Source: an uncultured Paracoccaceae bacterium
Lineage (GTDB): Bacteria; Pseudomonadota; Alphaproteobacteria; Rhodobacterales; Rhodobacteraceae
Direction: 5' to 3'
Assembly: GCA_937872465.1 (NCBI GenBank)
Contig: CALMSR010000014.1
Location: forward strand, 1-64,000
Length of the DNA: 64,000 nucleotides
Shown here: positions 1 through 9,076 of the stretch, in pieces
Layout of the letters: the number at the start of each line of letters is the position of its first letter
Position numbering within the stretch: the first letter of the stretch is position 1
The notes under the pieces: model-generated
Told to the model about the DNA's origin: nothing
The model's database searches: none
What the model saw: the letters and a program-made list of their open reading frames with translations, nothing else
Translations under genes and position numbers: made by a program

Positions 1-83
1 TGGGGATCGCGGCGGCAAGCTCGGACCGACCGGCGATCCTGCTGGCGGGGCTGGCCGGGGCCGCGGCCGGGGGGGCGCTCTAG
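1..83 (+). CDS. C-terminal fragment of a hydrophobic protein (truncated by window edge)
   Basis: An open frame enters from the left edge and ends at TAG 81-83. The visible 26 residues are Ala/Gly/Leu rich and read like the last membrane helix of an integral membrane protein. The base composition fits a GC-rich coding frame. There is too little sequence to name a family. It is followed by a 13-base G run and the siderophore importer operon, so functional linkage to that operon is not established. Confidence 0.4.
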   Translation, partial: GIAAASSDRPAILLAGLAGAAAGGAL

Positions 84-85
84 GC

Positions 86-98
86 GGGGGGGGGGGGG
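86..98 (+). repeat. Homopolymeric G tract (13 G)
   Basis: Positions 86-98 are thirteen consecutive G, followed at 113-125 by a seven-G plus six-T run. Both lie between the stop of the upstream gene and the start of the siderophore-binding protein gene at 220. Such tracts are prone to slippage, both in cells and in sequencing. No hairpin precedes the T run, so it is not a standard terminator. Confidence 0.8.
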
Positions 99-219
99 TC
101 GTTGGCCGTATTGGGGGGGTTTTTTGCCCGCGCCGCGCCCGCCGCCCCTAGATGCGGCGCACGCGTCGCAGAGCCAGGCCTCCCGCCGAGCCATGCAGGT
201 CTTCGAGGGGAACAACATC

Positions 220-1110
220 ATGGCTCTACGTGCTACGCTCGCGCTCGTGCTCCTGGCCGGAGCGGCGGCCGCCGATCCGGTGACCATCGAGACGGCCCGC
301 GGGCCGGTCGAGGTGGAGCGGCCGCAGCGGGTCGTCGTCTTCGACATCGCGGCTCTCGACACCATCGACGCGCTGGGAATCGTCCCGGTCGGGGTGCCGA
401 CGCCGCTCTATGTTTCCTATCTCGCGCATCTCGAGGATGCGGCCGCGCCGGTCGGCACGCTGTTCGAGCCGGATTTCGAGGCGGTGGCCGCGCTCGAGCC
501 GGATCTGATCGTCGCCGGCGGGCGATCGTCGGCCCAGGTGGCGGCGCTGGAGAAAATCGCGCCGACCATCGACATGACGATCGAATGGGAGGGCTCGCTC
601 GCCGAATCGGCCAAGGCGCGGCTCGATGCCTATGGAAGGCTCTTCGGCAAGGAGGCGGAGGCCGCGGATCTCGCCGCCGGGCTCGACGAGACCCTCGCCG
701 GCGCGCGGGCGGCGGCGGCCGGAAAGGGCGATGCGCTGATCCTGATGACCGACGGGCCGAAGGTCTCGGCCTTCGGCCCCGGCTCGCGCTTCGGCTGGCT
801 CCACGAGGACCTCGGGCTGCCGGCGGCGGTCGAGGACGTCGAGGCGGCGACCCATGGCGAGGCGATCTCGTTCGAATTCGTGCAGAAGGCCGATCCGGAC
901 TGGCTGATCATCGTCGACCGGGCCGCGGCGATCGGCGAGACGGCCGAGGCGGCGCGGCAGACGCTCGACAATCCGCTGGTCGCCGGCACCAGGGCCTGGC
1001 AGGCCGACCAGCTCGCCTTCCTCGATGCGCCGAGCATCTACATCGCCAGCGGCGGCATCCGCTCGCTGACCGGCCTCCTCGACCAGGTCGCGGACGCCTT
1101 CGGGGAATGA
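220..1110 (+). CDS. Siderophore ABC transporter, periplasmic substrate-binding protein (FatB/YclQ type)
   Basis: Predicted periplasmic ferrisiderophore-binding protein of the TroA/BtuF fold (PF01497). The 296-residue product begins with a short signal peptide ending near AAAADP, followed by the clade signature in which a VTIETARGPVEV strand leads into PQRVVVFDIAALDTIDALG, typical of FatB, VctP, CeuE and YclQ. ATG 220 is chosen because GAGGGG lies 9 bases upstream and the signal peptide starts there; an in-frame ATG at 124 would add 32 poorly conserved residues. Its stop overlaps the permease start by ATGA, so it heads a four-gene importer operon. The family takes up catecholate, petrobactin or anguibactin-like siderophores; the substrate here is unknown. 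Confidence 0.88.
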   Translation: MALRATLALVLLAGAAAADPVTIETARGPVEVERPQRVVVFDIAALDTIDALGIVPVGVPTPLYVSYLAHLEDAAAPVGTLFEPDFEAVAALEPDLIVAGGRSSAQVAALEKIAPTIDMTIEWEGSLAESAKARLDAYGRLFGKEAEAADLAAGLDETLAGARAAAAGKGDALILMTDGPKVSAFGPGSRFGWLHEDLGLPAAVEDVEAATHGEAISFEFVQKADPDWLIIVDRAAAIGETAEAARQTLDNPLVAGTRAWQADQLAFLDAPSIYIASGGIRSLTGLLDQVADAFGE

Positions 1111-2060
1111 GCCGTGCGGCCGTCGCCGCCGCCGGGCTTGCCGGGCTCGCGCTCCTGAGCCTCACGATCGGCGTCGGCGACTTCGACGCCTTCGACCTGA
1201 CCTCGGACAGGGCCTCGCAGCGCCTGCTCTGGGTCAGCCGCCTGCCCCGGACGCTCGCCGTGCTCCTGACCGGCGCCTCGATGGCGACGGCCGGGGTGAT
1301 CATGCAGGTGATCGCGCGCAACCGCTTCGTGGAGCCGACCACGGCGGGCACCGGCCAGGGCGCGGCGCTCGGGCTGCTGGCGGTGACGCTGTTCGCCCCG
1401 GCGACGCCGCTCTTCCTGCGCATGGCGGCGGCGAGCCTCGCCGCGCTCGCCTCGACCGCGGTGTTCCTGGTCATCGTCCGCCGGCTGCCGCCGACCCAGC
1501 CGCTTCTGGTGCCGCTGGTCGGGCTCGTCTACGGCGGCGTGCTCGGCGCGGCGGAGACCTTCATCGCCTATCAGGCGGATCTGCTGCAATATCTCGCGGT
1601 CTGGCTGAACGGCGAGTTCTCCGGCGTCCTGGCCGGGCGATACGAACTGCTCTGGGTCTCGGGAGCGGTGGCGGCGCTCGCCTATCTGGTGGCCGACCGG
1701 TTCACCATCGCGAGCCTGGGACGCGACGCGAGCCTGGGGCTCGGGCTGAACTATCGCCGCATCGTCGGGCTCGGCCTGGCCATGGTGGCGATCATCACCG
1801 CGCTCGTCGTCGTGACCGTCGGCATGATCCCCTTCGTCGGCCTCGTCGTTCCGAACCTCGTCAGCCGCGTGATGGGCGACAATCTGCGCCGGACCCTGCC
1901 CTGGGTGGCGCTGACCGGGGCGGGACTCGTGCTGGTCTGCGACATCCTGGGCCGGCTGATCCGCTACCCCTACGAGATCCCGGTCGGCACCGTCTTCGGC
2001 GTCGTCGGCTCGGTGCTCTTCCTCTACCTGCTGCTGCACGAGCCGCGCCGTGCCGCGTGA
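1107..2060 (+). CDS. Siderophore ABC transporter permease 1 (FatD/YclN type)
   Basis: FecCD-family inner-membrane permease (PF01032), 317 residues with many hydrophobic segments. The motif LPRTLAVLLTGASMATAGVI near residues 44-63 and GMIPFVGLVVPNLVSR, the coupling region that contacts the ATPase, are both present. The ATG at 1107 overlaps the preceding stop (ATGA 1107-1110). It pairs with the following permease to form a heterodimer, as in FatD/FatC. The open frame could extend upstream out of frame with the binding protein, but that stretch is a shadow. Confidence 0.9.
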   Translation: MSRAAVAAAGLAGLALLSLTIGVGDFDAFDLTSDRASQRLLWVSRLPRTLAVLLTGASMATAGVIMQVIARNRFVEPTTAGTGQGAALGLLAVTLFAPATPLFLRMAAASLAALASTAVFLVIVRRLPPTQPLLVPLVGLVYGGVLGAAETFIAYQADLLQYLAVWLNGEFSGVLAGRYELLWVSGAVAALAYLVADRFTIASLGRDASLGLGLNYRRIVGLGLAMVAIITALVVVTVGMIPFVGLVVPNLVSRVMGDNLRRTLPWVALTGAGLVLVCDILGRLIRYPYEIPVGTVFGVVGSVLFLYLLLHEPRRAA

Positions 2061-2994
2061 CCGGCTGCTGGTGCTCGCCGCGCTGCTGGCGCTGGCCGCG
2101 CTCGCCTTCATGACCCTCGGGGCGAAGGGGAGCTGGAGCTTCCTGCTGCCGTTCCGCGGCCTGCGCCTCGCGGCGCTCGCGCTGGTGGGCGCGGCCGTCG
2201 GCGTCGCGACCGTGTTGTTCCAGACCGTCACCGGCAACCGCATCCTCACCCCCTCGATCATGGGGTTCGACGCGCTCTACGTGCTGCTGCAGACGGCGCT
2301 GGTCTTTCTGCTCGGCGGCCTCGGCTACGCCATGCTCGACGCGCGGCCGAAGTTCCTTGCCGAGACCGGGCTGATGATGCTGGCCTCGGCGTCCCTGCTC
2401 GGGCTCCTGCTCGGTCGCGGACGGCACGACCTGCACCGGATGCTGCTCGTCGGCGTGATCTTCGGCACGCTCTTCCGCAGCCTCGCCGCCTTTCTCCAGC
2501 GCCTGATGGATCCGAATGCCTTCGCCGTCCTGCAGGGCGCCAGCTTCGCGAGCTTCGGCAGCGTGGAGACCGATCTCCTCGCCCTCGCGGCGCTGCTCGC
2601 GGGCGCCGGCGGCGCGGCCACCTGGCGCCTGCGCCACGCGCTCGACGTGGTGGCGCTCGGCCGTGCGCCGGCCATCGGACTCGGGGTCGGATACGACGCC
2701 ATCGGGCGTTTCACGCTGCTGATCGTCGCGCTGCTCGTCTCGGTGTCGACGGCCCTCGTCGGGCCGGTCGCCTTCTTCGGGCTGATCGTGGCGAGCCTCG
2801 CGCATCTCGTGGTCCGTTCGCCGCACCACGCGCATCTGCTGCCCGCCGCCGCGCTGATCGGCGCGACCATCCTCGTGGCCGGCCAGACGCTCTTCGAGCG
2901 CGTGCTCGGGCTTCAGTCGACGCTGAGCGTCGTCATCGAATTCGCCGGCGGCCTGCTGTTCCTGGCGCTGCTCCTGCGGGCTCGGCCGACGTGA
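2050..2994 (+). CDS. Siderophore ABC transporter permease 2 (FatC/YclO type)
   Basis: Second FecCD-family permease of the importer, 314 residues, all-helical and hydrophobic. It carries the family pattern of a GxxTVLFQTVTGNRILTPSIMG segment near residues 55-76 and a coupling helix around GPVAFFGLIVASLAH. The start is GTG 2050, overlapping the upstream permease by 11 bases, and the stop overlaps the ATPase start as GTGA 2991-2994. Having two different permeases rather than a homodimer is typical of the FatDC/YclNO/VctDG branch of siderophore importers. Confidence 0.9.
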   Translation: MPRDRLLVLAALLALAALAFMTLGAKGSWSFLLPFRGLRLAALALVGAAVGVATVLFQTVTGNRILTPSIMGFDALYVLLQTALVFLLGGLGYAMLDARPKFLAETGLMMLASASLLGLLLGRGRHDLHRMLLVGVIFGTLFRSLAAFLQRLMDPNAFAVLQGASFASFGSVETDLLALAALLAGAGGAATWRLRHALDVVALGRAPAIGLGVGYDAIGRFTLLIVALLVSVSTALVGPVAFFGLIVASLAHLVVRSPHHAHLLPAAALIGATILVAGQTLFERVLGLQSTLSVVIEFAGGLLFLALLLRARPT

Positions 2995-3761
2995 TCGAGA
3001 TCGACCGCGTCAGCCACGGCTTTGGCCGCAGCCCGGTCCTGCGGGACGTGTCGCTCCGCATCCCGAAGGGCGGCATCACCGCGCTGATCGGGCCGAACGG
3101 CGCCGGCAAGTCCACGCTGCTGTCGCTGATGGCCCGGCTGATCCCGCTGCAGGCCGGCAGGATCGCCTTCGACGGGCTCGACGTCAGCCGCACGCCCTCG
3201 AACGAGCTGGCGCTGAAGCTCGCGGTGCTGCGCCAGGACACCGCGATCGCCACCCGCCTGACCGTGCGCGACCTCGTCACCTTCGGCCGCTACCCGCGGT
3301 CGGGCGGACGGCCGGGGCCGGAGGACCACGCGGCGGTCGGCCGCGCCCTCGCCGAATTCGACCTCGGATCCCTCGCCGGCCGCTTCCTCGACGAGCTCTC
3401 CGGGGGCCAGCGCCAGCGCGCCTTCGTCGCCATGACCTTCGCGCAGGCCGCCGACTACCTGCTGCTCGACGAGCCGCTCAACAGCCTCGATCTCACCTAT
3501 GCCCGGGCGCTGATGCACCGCCTGCGCTCCCTCGCCGACGACCACGGCCGCACCGTCGTCGTCGTTCTGCACGACATCAACTACGCCGCCGCCTGGGCCG
3601 ATCGCATCGTCGCGCTGCGCGAGGGTGCCGTGGTGGCCGAAGGCACGCCCGCGGAGGTCATCCGCCCCGATCACCTGCGGTCCATCTACGGCGTCCGGAT
3701 TTCCGTGATCCGCCATGGGGACGCGCCGCTGGCGCTGCACCACCTGGCCGATCCCGGCTGA
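2991..3761 (+). CDS. Siderophore ABC transporter ATP-binding protein (YclP/VctC type)
   Basis: Cytoplasmic ATPase that powers siderophore import. The 256-residue protein has Walker A GPNGAGKST at residues 34-42, signature LSGGQ at 136-140, Walker B LLLDE at 157-161 and an H-loop in VVVLHDINYAA. It starts at GTG 2991 inside a GTGA overlap with the permease gene and is the last gene of the operon. A GC-rich hairpin follows its stop. Confidence 0.92.
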   Translation: MIEIDRVSHGFGRSPVLRDVSLRIPKGGITALIGPNGAGKSTLLSLMARLIPLQAGRIAFDGLDVSRTPSNELALKLAVLRQDTAIATRLTVRDLVTFGRYPRSGGRPGPEDHAAVGRALAEFDLGSLAGRFLDELSGGQRQRAFVAMTFAQAADYLLLDEPLNSLDLTYARALMHRLRSLADDHGRTVVVVLHDINYAAAWADRIVALREGAVVAEGTPAEVIRPDHLRSIYGVRISVIRHGDAPLALHHLADPG

Positions 3762-3762
3762 T

Positions 3763-3784
3763 GCCGGCCGCGGTCCCGGCCGGC
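3763..3784. terminator. Hairpin after siderophore importer operon
   Basis: A perfect 8-bp stem, GCCGGCCG at 3763-3770 with CGGCCGGC at 3777-3784 and a 6-base loop, lies one base past the ATPase stop. There is no T run, so Rho-dependent ending or RNA stabilisation is as likely as intrinsic termination. Confidence 0.4.
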
Positions 3785-3922
3785 GCCGCGATGCGGCATT
3801 TCGGCAACGTCCGACCCGGCACCGCCGGGCCGCTGCTGGACCGGATGTCACGATTTCCCTAACGGTCGACTCGACGAGCCAGCCCCCCGCCAGCCGGTCG
3901 TAAACCATGGGTGGGGTCGAGA

Positions 3923-6160
3923 ATGTCTCAACGCATCGCGGGATTCGCGGTATCGGGGCCCGCTCTGGCCGCGCTCCTCGGCACGACGGTCTGGGCGGCC
4001 GCCTGGCAGCCGCTCGCCGCCCAGGAAGCGGCGGGGGCCGAAGCCGGGGAGGGAGCGTCCGCGGAGGAGGAAGCCCTCGCATCGAGCGAAGCGGCGTTCG
4101 TCCTCGACACGCTCCAGGTCACCGCGGCGCCGGGCACGACCACGGAGGATTCCGGGTCCTGGACCACCGAATGGATGCGCTCGGCGACAGGCATGCCCCT
4201 GAGCCAGAAGGAAACGCCGCAGTCGACGAGCGTGATCACCGACGCCCAGATAAGGGCGCGCGACATCACCTCGATCGGGGAGGCGCTCGACACGGCGACC
4301 GGCATCACCGTGCAGGCCTACGAATCGGACCGGGTGAACTTCTACTCGCGCGGGTTCGAGATCGACAGCTACCAGTTCGACGGCGTGCCGGTGGCGCGCG
4401 AGGACGGCTGGCAGTTCGACGACGCCAATGTGGACATGGCGATCTACGACCATGTCGAGATCGTGCGCGGCGCCACCGGCCTGATGCAGGGCGCGGGCGA
4501 GCCGGGCGCCTCGATCAACCTGATCCGCAAGCGCCCGACCGACTTCCTGCGGCGCGAGGCCGCGGTGCTCCTCGGCTATCCCGAGGCGGTGCGCGGCGAG
4601 ATCGACATCTCCGGACCGCTGAACGCCGACGGCACGGTGCGCGGCCGGCTGATCGGCGCGGCGGAAACCCGCGACGGCTGGATCGACCACTACGAGAAGA
4701 CCCGTGCCATCGGATACGGCGCGATCGAGGTCGACCTGACCGAGCGGACGCTGCTCGCCGCCGGCATCAGCCACCAGCAGACCGACAGCAACGGCGTGAC
4801 CTGGGCCGGGCTGCCGCCGTGGGACAGCGATCTCGCGCTCATCGACTGGCCCCGGGGGGCGACCAGCGCCGCGCCCTGGACCCGGCTCGAGACCGGCCGC
4901 ACCGAGGCCTTCGCCGCCCTCGAGCATCTCTTCGACAACGGCTGGACCGGGCGGCTGACCTACACCCGTCTGGCCACCGACTTCGATTCGACGCTGCTCT
5001 ATCTCTACGGCCTTCCCGACCACGATACCGGCATCGGCGTGGAACCCTATCCCGACCGCTACACCGGCGACGGGACGCAGGATTCGCTGAATGCCGTGCT
5101 GAACGGCGACTTCGAGGCGATCGGGCGGATGCACGACTTCGTGCTGGGCGCGTTCGGCTCGAAGGCCGACAGCGACCAGCAGGGCTACCCGATCGTCGGC
5201 GACATCGCGCCGATCGGCAGTTTCTTCGACTGGGACGGCTCCTACCCGGAGCCGGAATGGGGTTCGGAGCCGGACCGCTTCTGGACGAACGACGTCACGC
5301 AGATCGGCCTCTACGGCGCGCTGCGCTTCCGTGCCACCGACGCGCTGTCGCTGATCGGCGGGGCGCGCCTGAACTGGTGGGACGGCAGGCAGACCGATCC
5401 CTATTCCCTCGCGCCGTTCGAGTATGATTACAGCGGCATCGTGACGCCCTATGTCGGCGCGACCTACGACGTCAACGAGACCTGGTCGGTCTACGGAAGC
5501 ATCACGAGCATCTACGAGCCGCAGCTGTTCCAGGACCTGGATCGCAACTACCTCGACCCGACCTACGGCTACAACTACGAGCTGGGCGCCAAGGCGGGTC
5601 TGATGGATGGCGCCCTCTACGCCGCGGCGGCGGTGTTCTGGACCGAGCAGAGGGACGTGGCGAACTACCTCTACACCATCGAGGCGGAGGATCGCAGCGT
5701 CTACGAATCGATCGAGGGGACCACGACGCGCGGCTTCGAGCTGGAGATGGCGGGAGCGATCAACGAGCGCTGGAACGTCTCGGGCGGCTTCACCTATCGC
5801 TATTCCGAGGACCGGGACGGCAACGAGCTCTTCACCGATCAGCCGCGCAACACGCTGAAGCTCGCGACCGACTACCGGATCCCCGGCATTCTCGACGACC
5901 GGCTGACGGTCGGCGGGGCGATGCGCTGGCAGAGCCAGACCGACAGCATTCCCTGGGAGGGCGACCTGCCGAACATCGTCCAGGATCCTTACGCGATCTT
6001 CGACGTGAGCGGCCGCTACGACATCAGCGACGACATCGCCCTGCAGCTGAACGTGACCAACGTACTGGACGAGAAATACTACCGCACCACCGGCTTCTAC
6101 GACACGGTGGTCTACGGCGACGGCCTGGGCGCGGAACTCTCCCTGCGCGCACGCTTCTGA
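3923..6160 (+). CDS. TonB-dependent ferrisiderophore receptor (FhuE/FpvA/FoxA type)
   Basis: Outer-membrane TonB-gated siderophore receptor of about 745 residues. After a signal peptide ending near PLAAQ comes a Ton box-like stretch (FVLDTLQVTA), a plug domain with PQSTSVITDAQI, FYSRGFEIDSYQFDGVP and IVRGATGLMQGAGEPGASINLIRKRP, then a 22-strand barrel ending in LSLRARF with the expected terminal Phe. The plug pattern is that of the TonB-siderophor class that takes hydroxamate or mixed siderophores. No N-terminal signalling (STN) domain is present. ATG 3923 is chosen because the signal peptide starts there; GTG 3911 is an alternative. It lies just after the siderophore importer, which probably handles its ligand in the periplasm. 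Confidence 0.92.
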   Translation: MSQRIAGFAVSGPALAALLGTTVWAAAWQPLAAQEAAGAEAGEGASAEEEALASSEAAFVLDTLQVTAAPGTTTEDSGSWTTEWMRSATGMPLSQKETPQSTSVITDAQIRARDITSIGEALDTATGITVQAYESDRVNFYSRGFEIDSYQFDGVPVAREDGWQFDDANVDMAIYDHVEIVRGATGLMQGAGEPGASINLIRKRPTDFLRREAAVLLGYPEAVRGEIDISGPLNADGTVRGRLIGAAETRDGWIDHYEKTRAIGYGAIEVDLTERTLLAAGISHQQTDSNGVTWAGLPPWDSDLALIDWPRGATSAAPWTRLETGRTEAFAALEHLFDNGWTGRLTYTRLATDFDSTLLYLYGLPDHDTGIGVEPYPDRYTGDGTQDSLNAVLNGDFEAIGRMHDFVLGAFGSKADSDQQGYPIVGDIAPIGSFFDWDGSYPEPEWGSEPDRFWTNDVTQIGLYGALRFRATDALSLIGGARLNWWDGRQTDPYSLAPFEYDYSGIVTPYVGATYDVNETWSVYGSITSIYEPQLFQDLDRNYLDPTYGYNYELGAKAGLMDGALYAAAAVFWTEQRDVANYLYTIEAEDRSVYESIEGTTTRGFELEMAGAINERWNVSGGFTYRYSEDRDGNELFTDQPRNTLKLATDYRIPGILDDRLTVGGAMRWQSQTDSIPWEGDLPNIVQDPYAIFDVSGRYDISDDIALQLNVTNVLDEKYYRTTGFYDTVVYGDGLGAELSLRARF

Positions 6161-6170
6161 CCGGCAAAGC

Positions 6171-6201
6171 GGCCTCCCGGCACCTGTGTCGCCGGGAGGC
6201 C
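6171..6201. terminator. Bidirectional hairpin between convergent genes
   Basis: A perfect 11-bp stem (GGCCTCCCGGC 6171-6181 with GCCGGGAGGCC 6191-6201, 9-base loop) sits between the receptor stop and the stop of the convergent lipoprotein gene. Position and strength suggest a terminator used from both sides; no T tract is visible. Confidence 0.6.
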
Positions 6202-6240
6202 GGTGGCGCCGTGTGCAGGTCCGGGTCCGGAGCGCCGCCC

Positions 6241-6753
6241 TCAGCGCAGGGTGATCGACACGTTCGGGTAGTTCGAGACCGGATAGGCCGGTCCGTAGAG
6301 TCCCCACCCGCCCCAGCCGTATGGCGGCCGCCACGGATAGGGACCCGGATAGCCCCAGCCGCCGGGATAGCTGCGCCAGAAGGTGTCGATATCCGCCCGG
6401 CCCGCGCCGGCCAGTTCGCCGGCGCGGCAGGCGAATTCGAGCTCCGGCGACTGCGGCCCGAAGTTCGGCAGGACGAGAACGGACGGCGTGACGAGTTCCG
6501 TCTCATAGAGGCTCGATCTGACGGCGCAGTTTGCGCCGAGGACCTCCTGGCGCTCCCCGGCCTCGTCTTCGAGGAAGGTCCGGACCGTGAGCCGCGCTTC
6601 GCCCTGCACGGCCTGGAACCGCGCTCCGGGCACCACGACCTGACGCTCGACCGGAACGCCCGAGGCGCAGCCCGCCAGCATCAGCCCCAGCAGGATTCCC
6701 AGCGCAGCGCCACCGCTCCGGCCGCCCTCCGACAAAGCATGGCCTCTGCTCAT
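6241..6753 (-). CDS. Small lipoprotein of unknown function
   Basis: A 170-residue predicted lipoprotein. The signal peptide has a hydrophobic core (ILLGLMLAGC) with a lipobox ending at Cys29, so the mature protein should be lipid-anchored. The middle is a beta-rich stretch with one further Cys pair, and the C-terminal 50 residues are unusually rich in Gly, Tyr, Pro and Trp (YPGGWGYPGPYPWRPPYGWG). ATG 6753 is preceded by a strong GGGAGGAG Shine-Dalgarno, which decides the start over longer upstream frames. It is divergent from the second TonB receptor. I do not recognise a family, so the function is unknown. Confidence 0.75.
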   Translation of the reverse strand: MSRGHALSEGGRSGGAALGILLGLMLAGCASGVPVERQVVVPGARFQAVQGEARLTVRTFLEDEAGERQEVLGANCAVRSSLYETELVTPSVLVLPNFGPQSPELEFACRAGELAGAGRADIDTFWRSYPGGWGYPGPYPWRPPYGWGGWGLYGPAYPVSNYPNVSITLR

Positions 6754-7064
6754 CCGCTCCTCCCTGCGCGGTTCAGTATCGCTCAGGACCGCCGGCGGCG
6801 CCCAACACGTGCGCGTTACCTCCGGAGCCCGCCGCAGCGGCATCGACCGCATCCGCTTCTCCTTCGGAAGGCCCGGCCGCGACCGATCGCACTTGTCAGA
6901 TTGACCATCCCAGGGGCATGTCGCAAGGGTTCGAGCAAACTTGACGAAATGAATCAGGAACGATAACGGGCGTGCGGCGAAGCGCCGTCGCGCTTCGACG
7001 GACCAAGCCAGCCACCTCGTTCCGAGACCGCCAGCGATCATCTTCACTGCGAGGGACGCTGGAC
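6754..7064. promoter_or_regulatory. Divergent intergenic region with possible iron-responsive elements
   Basis: This 311-bp gap separates the lipoprotein gene (minus) from the receptor gene (plus). It contains a perfect inverted repeat GTCA-GAT-TGAC at 6895-6905, and a possible sigma70-like promoter TTGACG 6941-6946 with GATAAC 6962-6967 (15-base spacer, shorter than ideal). TGAC half-sites also occur upstream of hemP. Iron regulation is inferred from gene content only; I could not match a named consensus. Confidence 0.35.
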
Positions 7065-9074
7065 ATGATTCTGACACTGCGGCGCCGGAAGGCGCTTGGA
7101 TTGCTGTTGGCCGGGGCGGCCGCGGTGGCGCCGGGCACGGCCGCCCGCGCCCAGGAGGAAAGCTTCGTTCTCGACCAGCTCGTGGTCACCGCGACCGGCG
7201 GGGTGTCCGACCTGCGCGACGCTCCCGCGAGCGTCAGCGTGGTGACGGCCGAGGACATCGCGCAGACGCCCGCGACCAACGTGGCCGAGGTGCTTTCCCG
7301 GGTCGAGGGCATCACCATCAACCGCGTCGGCAACCAGGAACAGGTGCAGATGCGCGGCCTGCCCGAGCGCTACACGCTGTTCCTGATCGACGGCAAGCGG
7401 GTCGACAGCGCGCCGAACCTCTTCCGCGGCAATGCCTTCGACTCGGGCTGGGTGCCGCTCGACGCCATCGAGCGCATCGAGGTGGTGCGCGGCCCGATGT
7501 CCTCGCTCTACGGCTCGGATGCGATCGGCGGCGTCATCAACATCATCACCAAGCCGGTCTCGAACGAATGGCACGGCTCGCTGACCGCGGACTACACGCT
7601 GCAACAGGACCGCGACGCCGGCGACACCTGGAGCACCGGCTTCTTCCTGACCGGGCCGATCGTCGAGGACAGGCTCGGCTTCAAGCTCTACGGCAACGTC
7701 ACCCATCGCGACGCCAGCAGCGACGACTACAACCCCGCGCCGGGCGAGGATTGGGCGGTCGATCCCTGGCCGGGATTCGCCGAACAGGACGACCGCTTCA
7801 TCCACGGCACGCTGAGCTGGGCACCGAACGTGCAGAACACCGTCGACCTCGACCTCGGCTACGAGCGTCGCGTCGAGGGCGATTTCCCGATGAAGCGCTT
7901 CGACTACGGGCTCACCCATTACGGCGACTACGACTTCGGCACCACCGAGCTGCGGCTCTACGGCGACCAGATCGACAACGAATACGGCCATGGCAACGTC
8001 GCGGGGGTCGACCAGCCGAACACCGCCTACAACCGCGGCGCCGAGGGCCGGGTGGTGCTGCCGATCGAGGGATCGCTGCCGCAGACGCTGACCCTCGGGG
8101 CCGAATACCGCTACCAGCAGATCGACGACGACTACGTGCTGACCGGCGACGGCACCTCGTCCATGTGGCAGGCGGCGGTCTATTTCGAGGACGAGGTCGC
8201 CTTCGGCAACGATTTCCTGCTGACCCTCGGCACCCGCGTGGACAACAACGAGAAGTTCGGCGACCACTGGAGCCCGCGTGTCTACGGCGTCTACAACGTC
8301 ACCGAATCCCTGACGATCAAGGGCGGCTGGGCGCAGGCCTTCAAGGCACCGACCCTGCTCGAGAGCAGCCCGAACTGGGACCAGATCTCCTGCGGCGGCG
8401 GCTGCTTCCTGCGCGGCAGCGAGGATCTCGATCCCGAGACCGGCAACAATTACGAGATCGGCGCGGTCTTCGAGCAGGGGCCGCTGGCGCTGACCGGAAC
8501 GATCTTCCGCAACGACCTCGACGACATGATCCAGTTCCCGCCGGCCCGCACCGGCGACCCGGCGGTCGCGCCGACCTTCGACAACTTCGTCGGCTTCACC
8601 TCGGACGGGATCCCGATCTTCGGCTACGAGAACATCGAATCCGCCCGCACCCAGGGCCTCGAGGCGGCCGCGCGCTACGACGTCACCGACAGCGTGACGC
8701 TCCGGGCCAATTACACCTATCTCGACGCGACCAATACCAGCGGCGGCCTCGACGTGCCGCTGGCCTACAACCCCGAGCATTCGGGCCATCTCGCCGTCGA
8801 ATGGCAGGCGACGACGGCGCTCTTCACCTCGGTGACGGTGAATTACGTCGGGGACCAGTACACCTACGTCCCGCAGGACGGCAACATGGCGAATGCCGTC
8901 GATGCCGACGCCTATACGACCGCCGACCTGATGGCGAGCTACGACTTCGGCGAGAACCTCACCCTCCAGGGCGGCATCCTCAACCTCTTCGACGAGACGA
9001 TCGAGCGCGAGGTCGCCGACGACTTCAACGTCGAGGGGCGGCGGTTCTACGTGTCGCTGACCGGGCGGTTCTGA
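7065..9074 (+). CDS. TonB-dependent receptor (FepA/IrgA/CirA type)
   Basis: Outer-membrane receptor of about 669 residues. The signal peptide ends near AARAQ and is followed by a Ton box region ESFVLDQLVVTA, then a plug with VVTAEDIAQTP, VQMRGLPERYTLFLIDGKRV and VVRGPMSSLYGSDAIGGVINIITK, the hallmark of the FepA/CirA/IrgA group, and a barrel ending in YVSLTGRF. ATG 7065 is preferred because the signal peptide begins there and GAGGGA lies upstream. The next gene, two bases downstream, is a ferrisiderophore esterase-like hydrolase, which argues for a catecholate or ester-linked siderophore as ligand. Confidence 0.9.
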   Translation: MILTLRRRKALGLLLAGAAAVAPGTAARAQEESFVLDQLVVTATGGVSDLRDAPASVSVVTAEDIAQTPATNVAEVLSRVEGITINRVGNQEQVQMRGLPERYTLFLIDGKRVDSAPNLFRGNAFDSGWVPLDAIERIEVVRGPMSSLYGSDAIGGVINIITKPVSNEWHGSLTADYTLQQDRDAGDTWSTGFFLTGPIVEDRLGFKLYGNVTHRDASSDDYNPAPGEDWAVDPWPGFAEQDDRFIHGTLSWAPNVQNTVDLDLGYERRVEGDFPMKRFDYGLTHYGDYDFGTTELRLYGDQIDNEYGHGNVAGVDQPNTAYNRGAEGRVVLPIEGSLPQTLTLGAEYRYQQIDDDYVLTGDGTSSMWQAAVYFEDEVAFGNDFLLTLGTRVDNNEKFGDHWSPRVYGVYNVTESLTIKGGWAQAFKAPTLLESSPNWDQISCGGGCFLRGSEDLDPETGNNYEIGAVFEQGPLALTGTIFRNDLDDMIQFPPARTGDPAVAPTFDNFVGFTSDGIPIFGYENIESARTQGLEAAARYDVTDSVTLRANYTYLDATNTSGGLDVPLAYNPEHSGHLAVEWQATTALFTSVTVNYVGDQYTYVPQDGNMANAVDADAYTTADLMASYDFGENLTLQGGILNLFDETIEREVADDFNVEGRRFYVSLTGRF

Positions 9075-9076
9075 CC

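Noticed and set aside
3848..6334. Antisense open frame of over 800 codons opposite the first TonB receptor
   Set aside because: No domain or signal recognised; composition is that of a shadow of the receptor gene.
7568..9076. Long plus-strand frame within the second receptor, running into the esterase gene
   Set aside because: Only the last 286 codons, from ATG 9077, have a signal peptide and hydrolase motifs; the rest is an Arg-rich shadow of the receptor.
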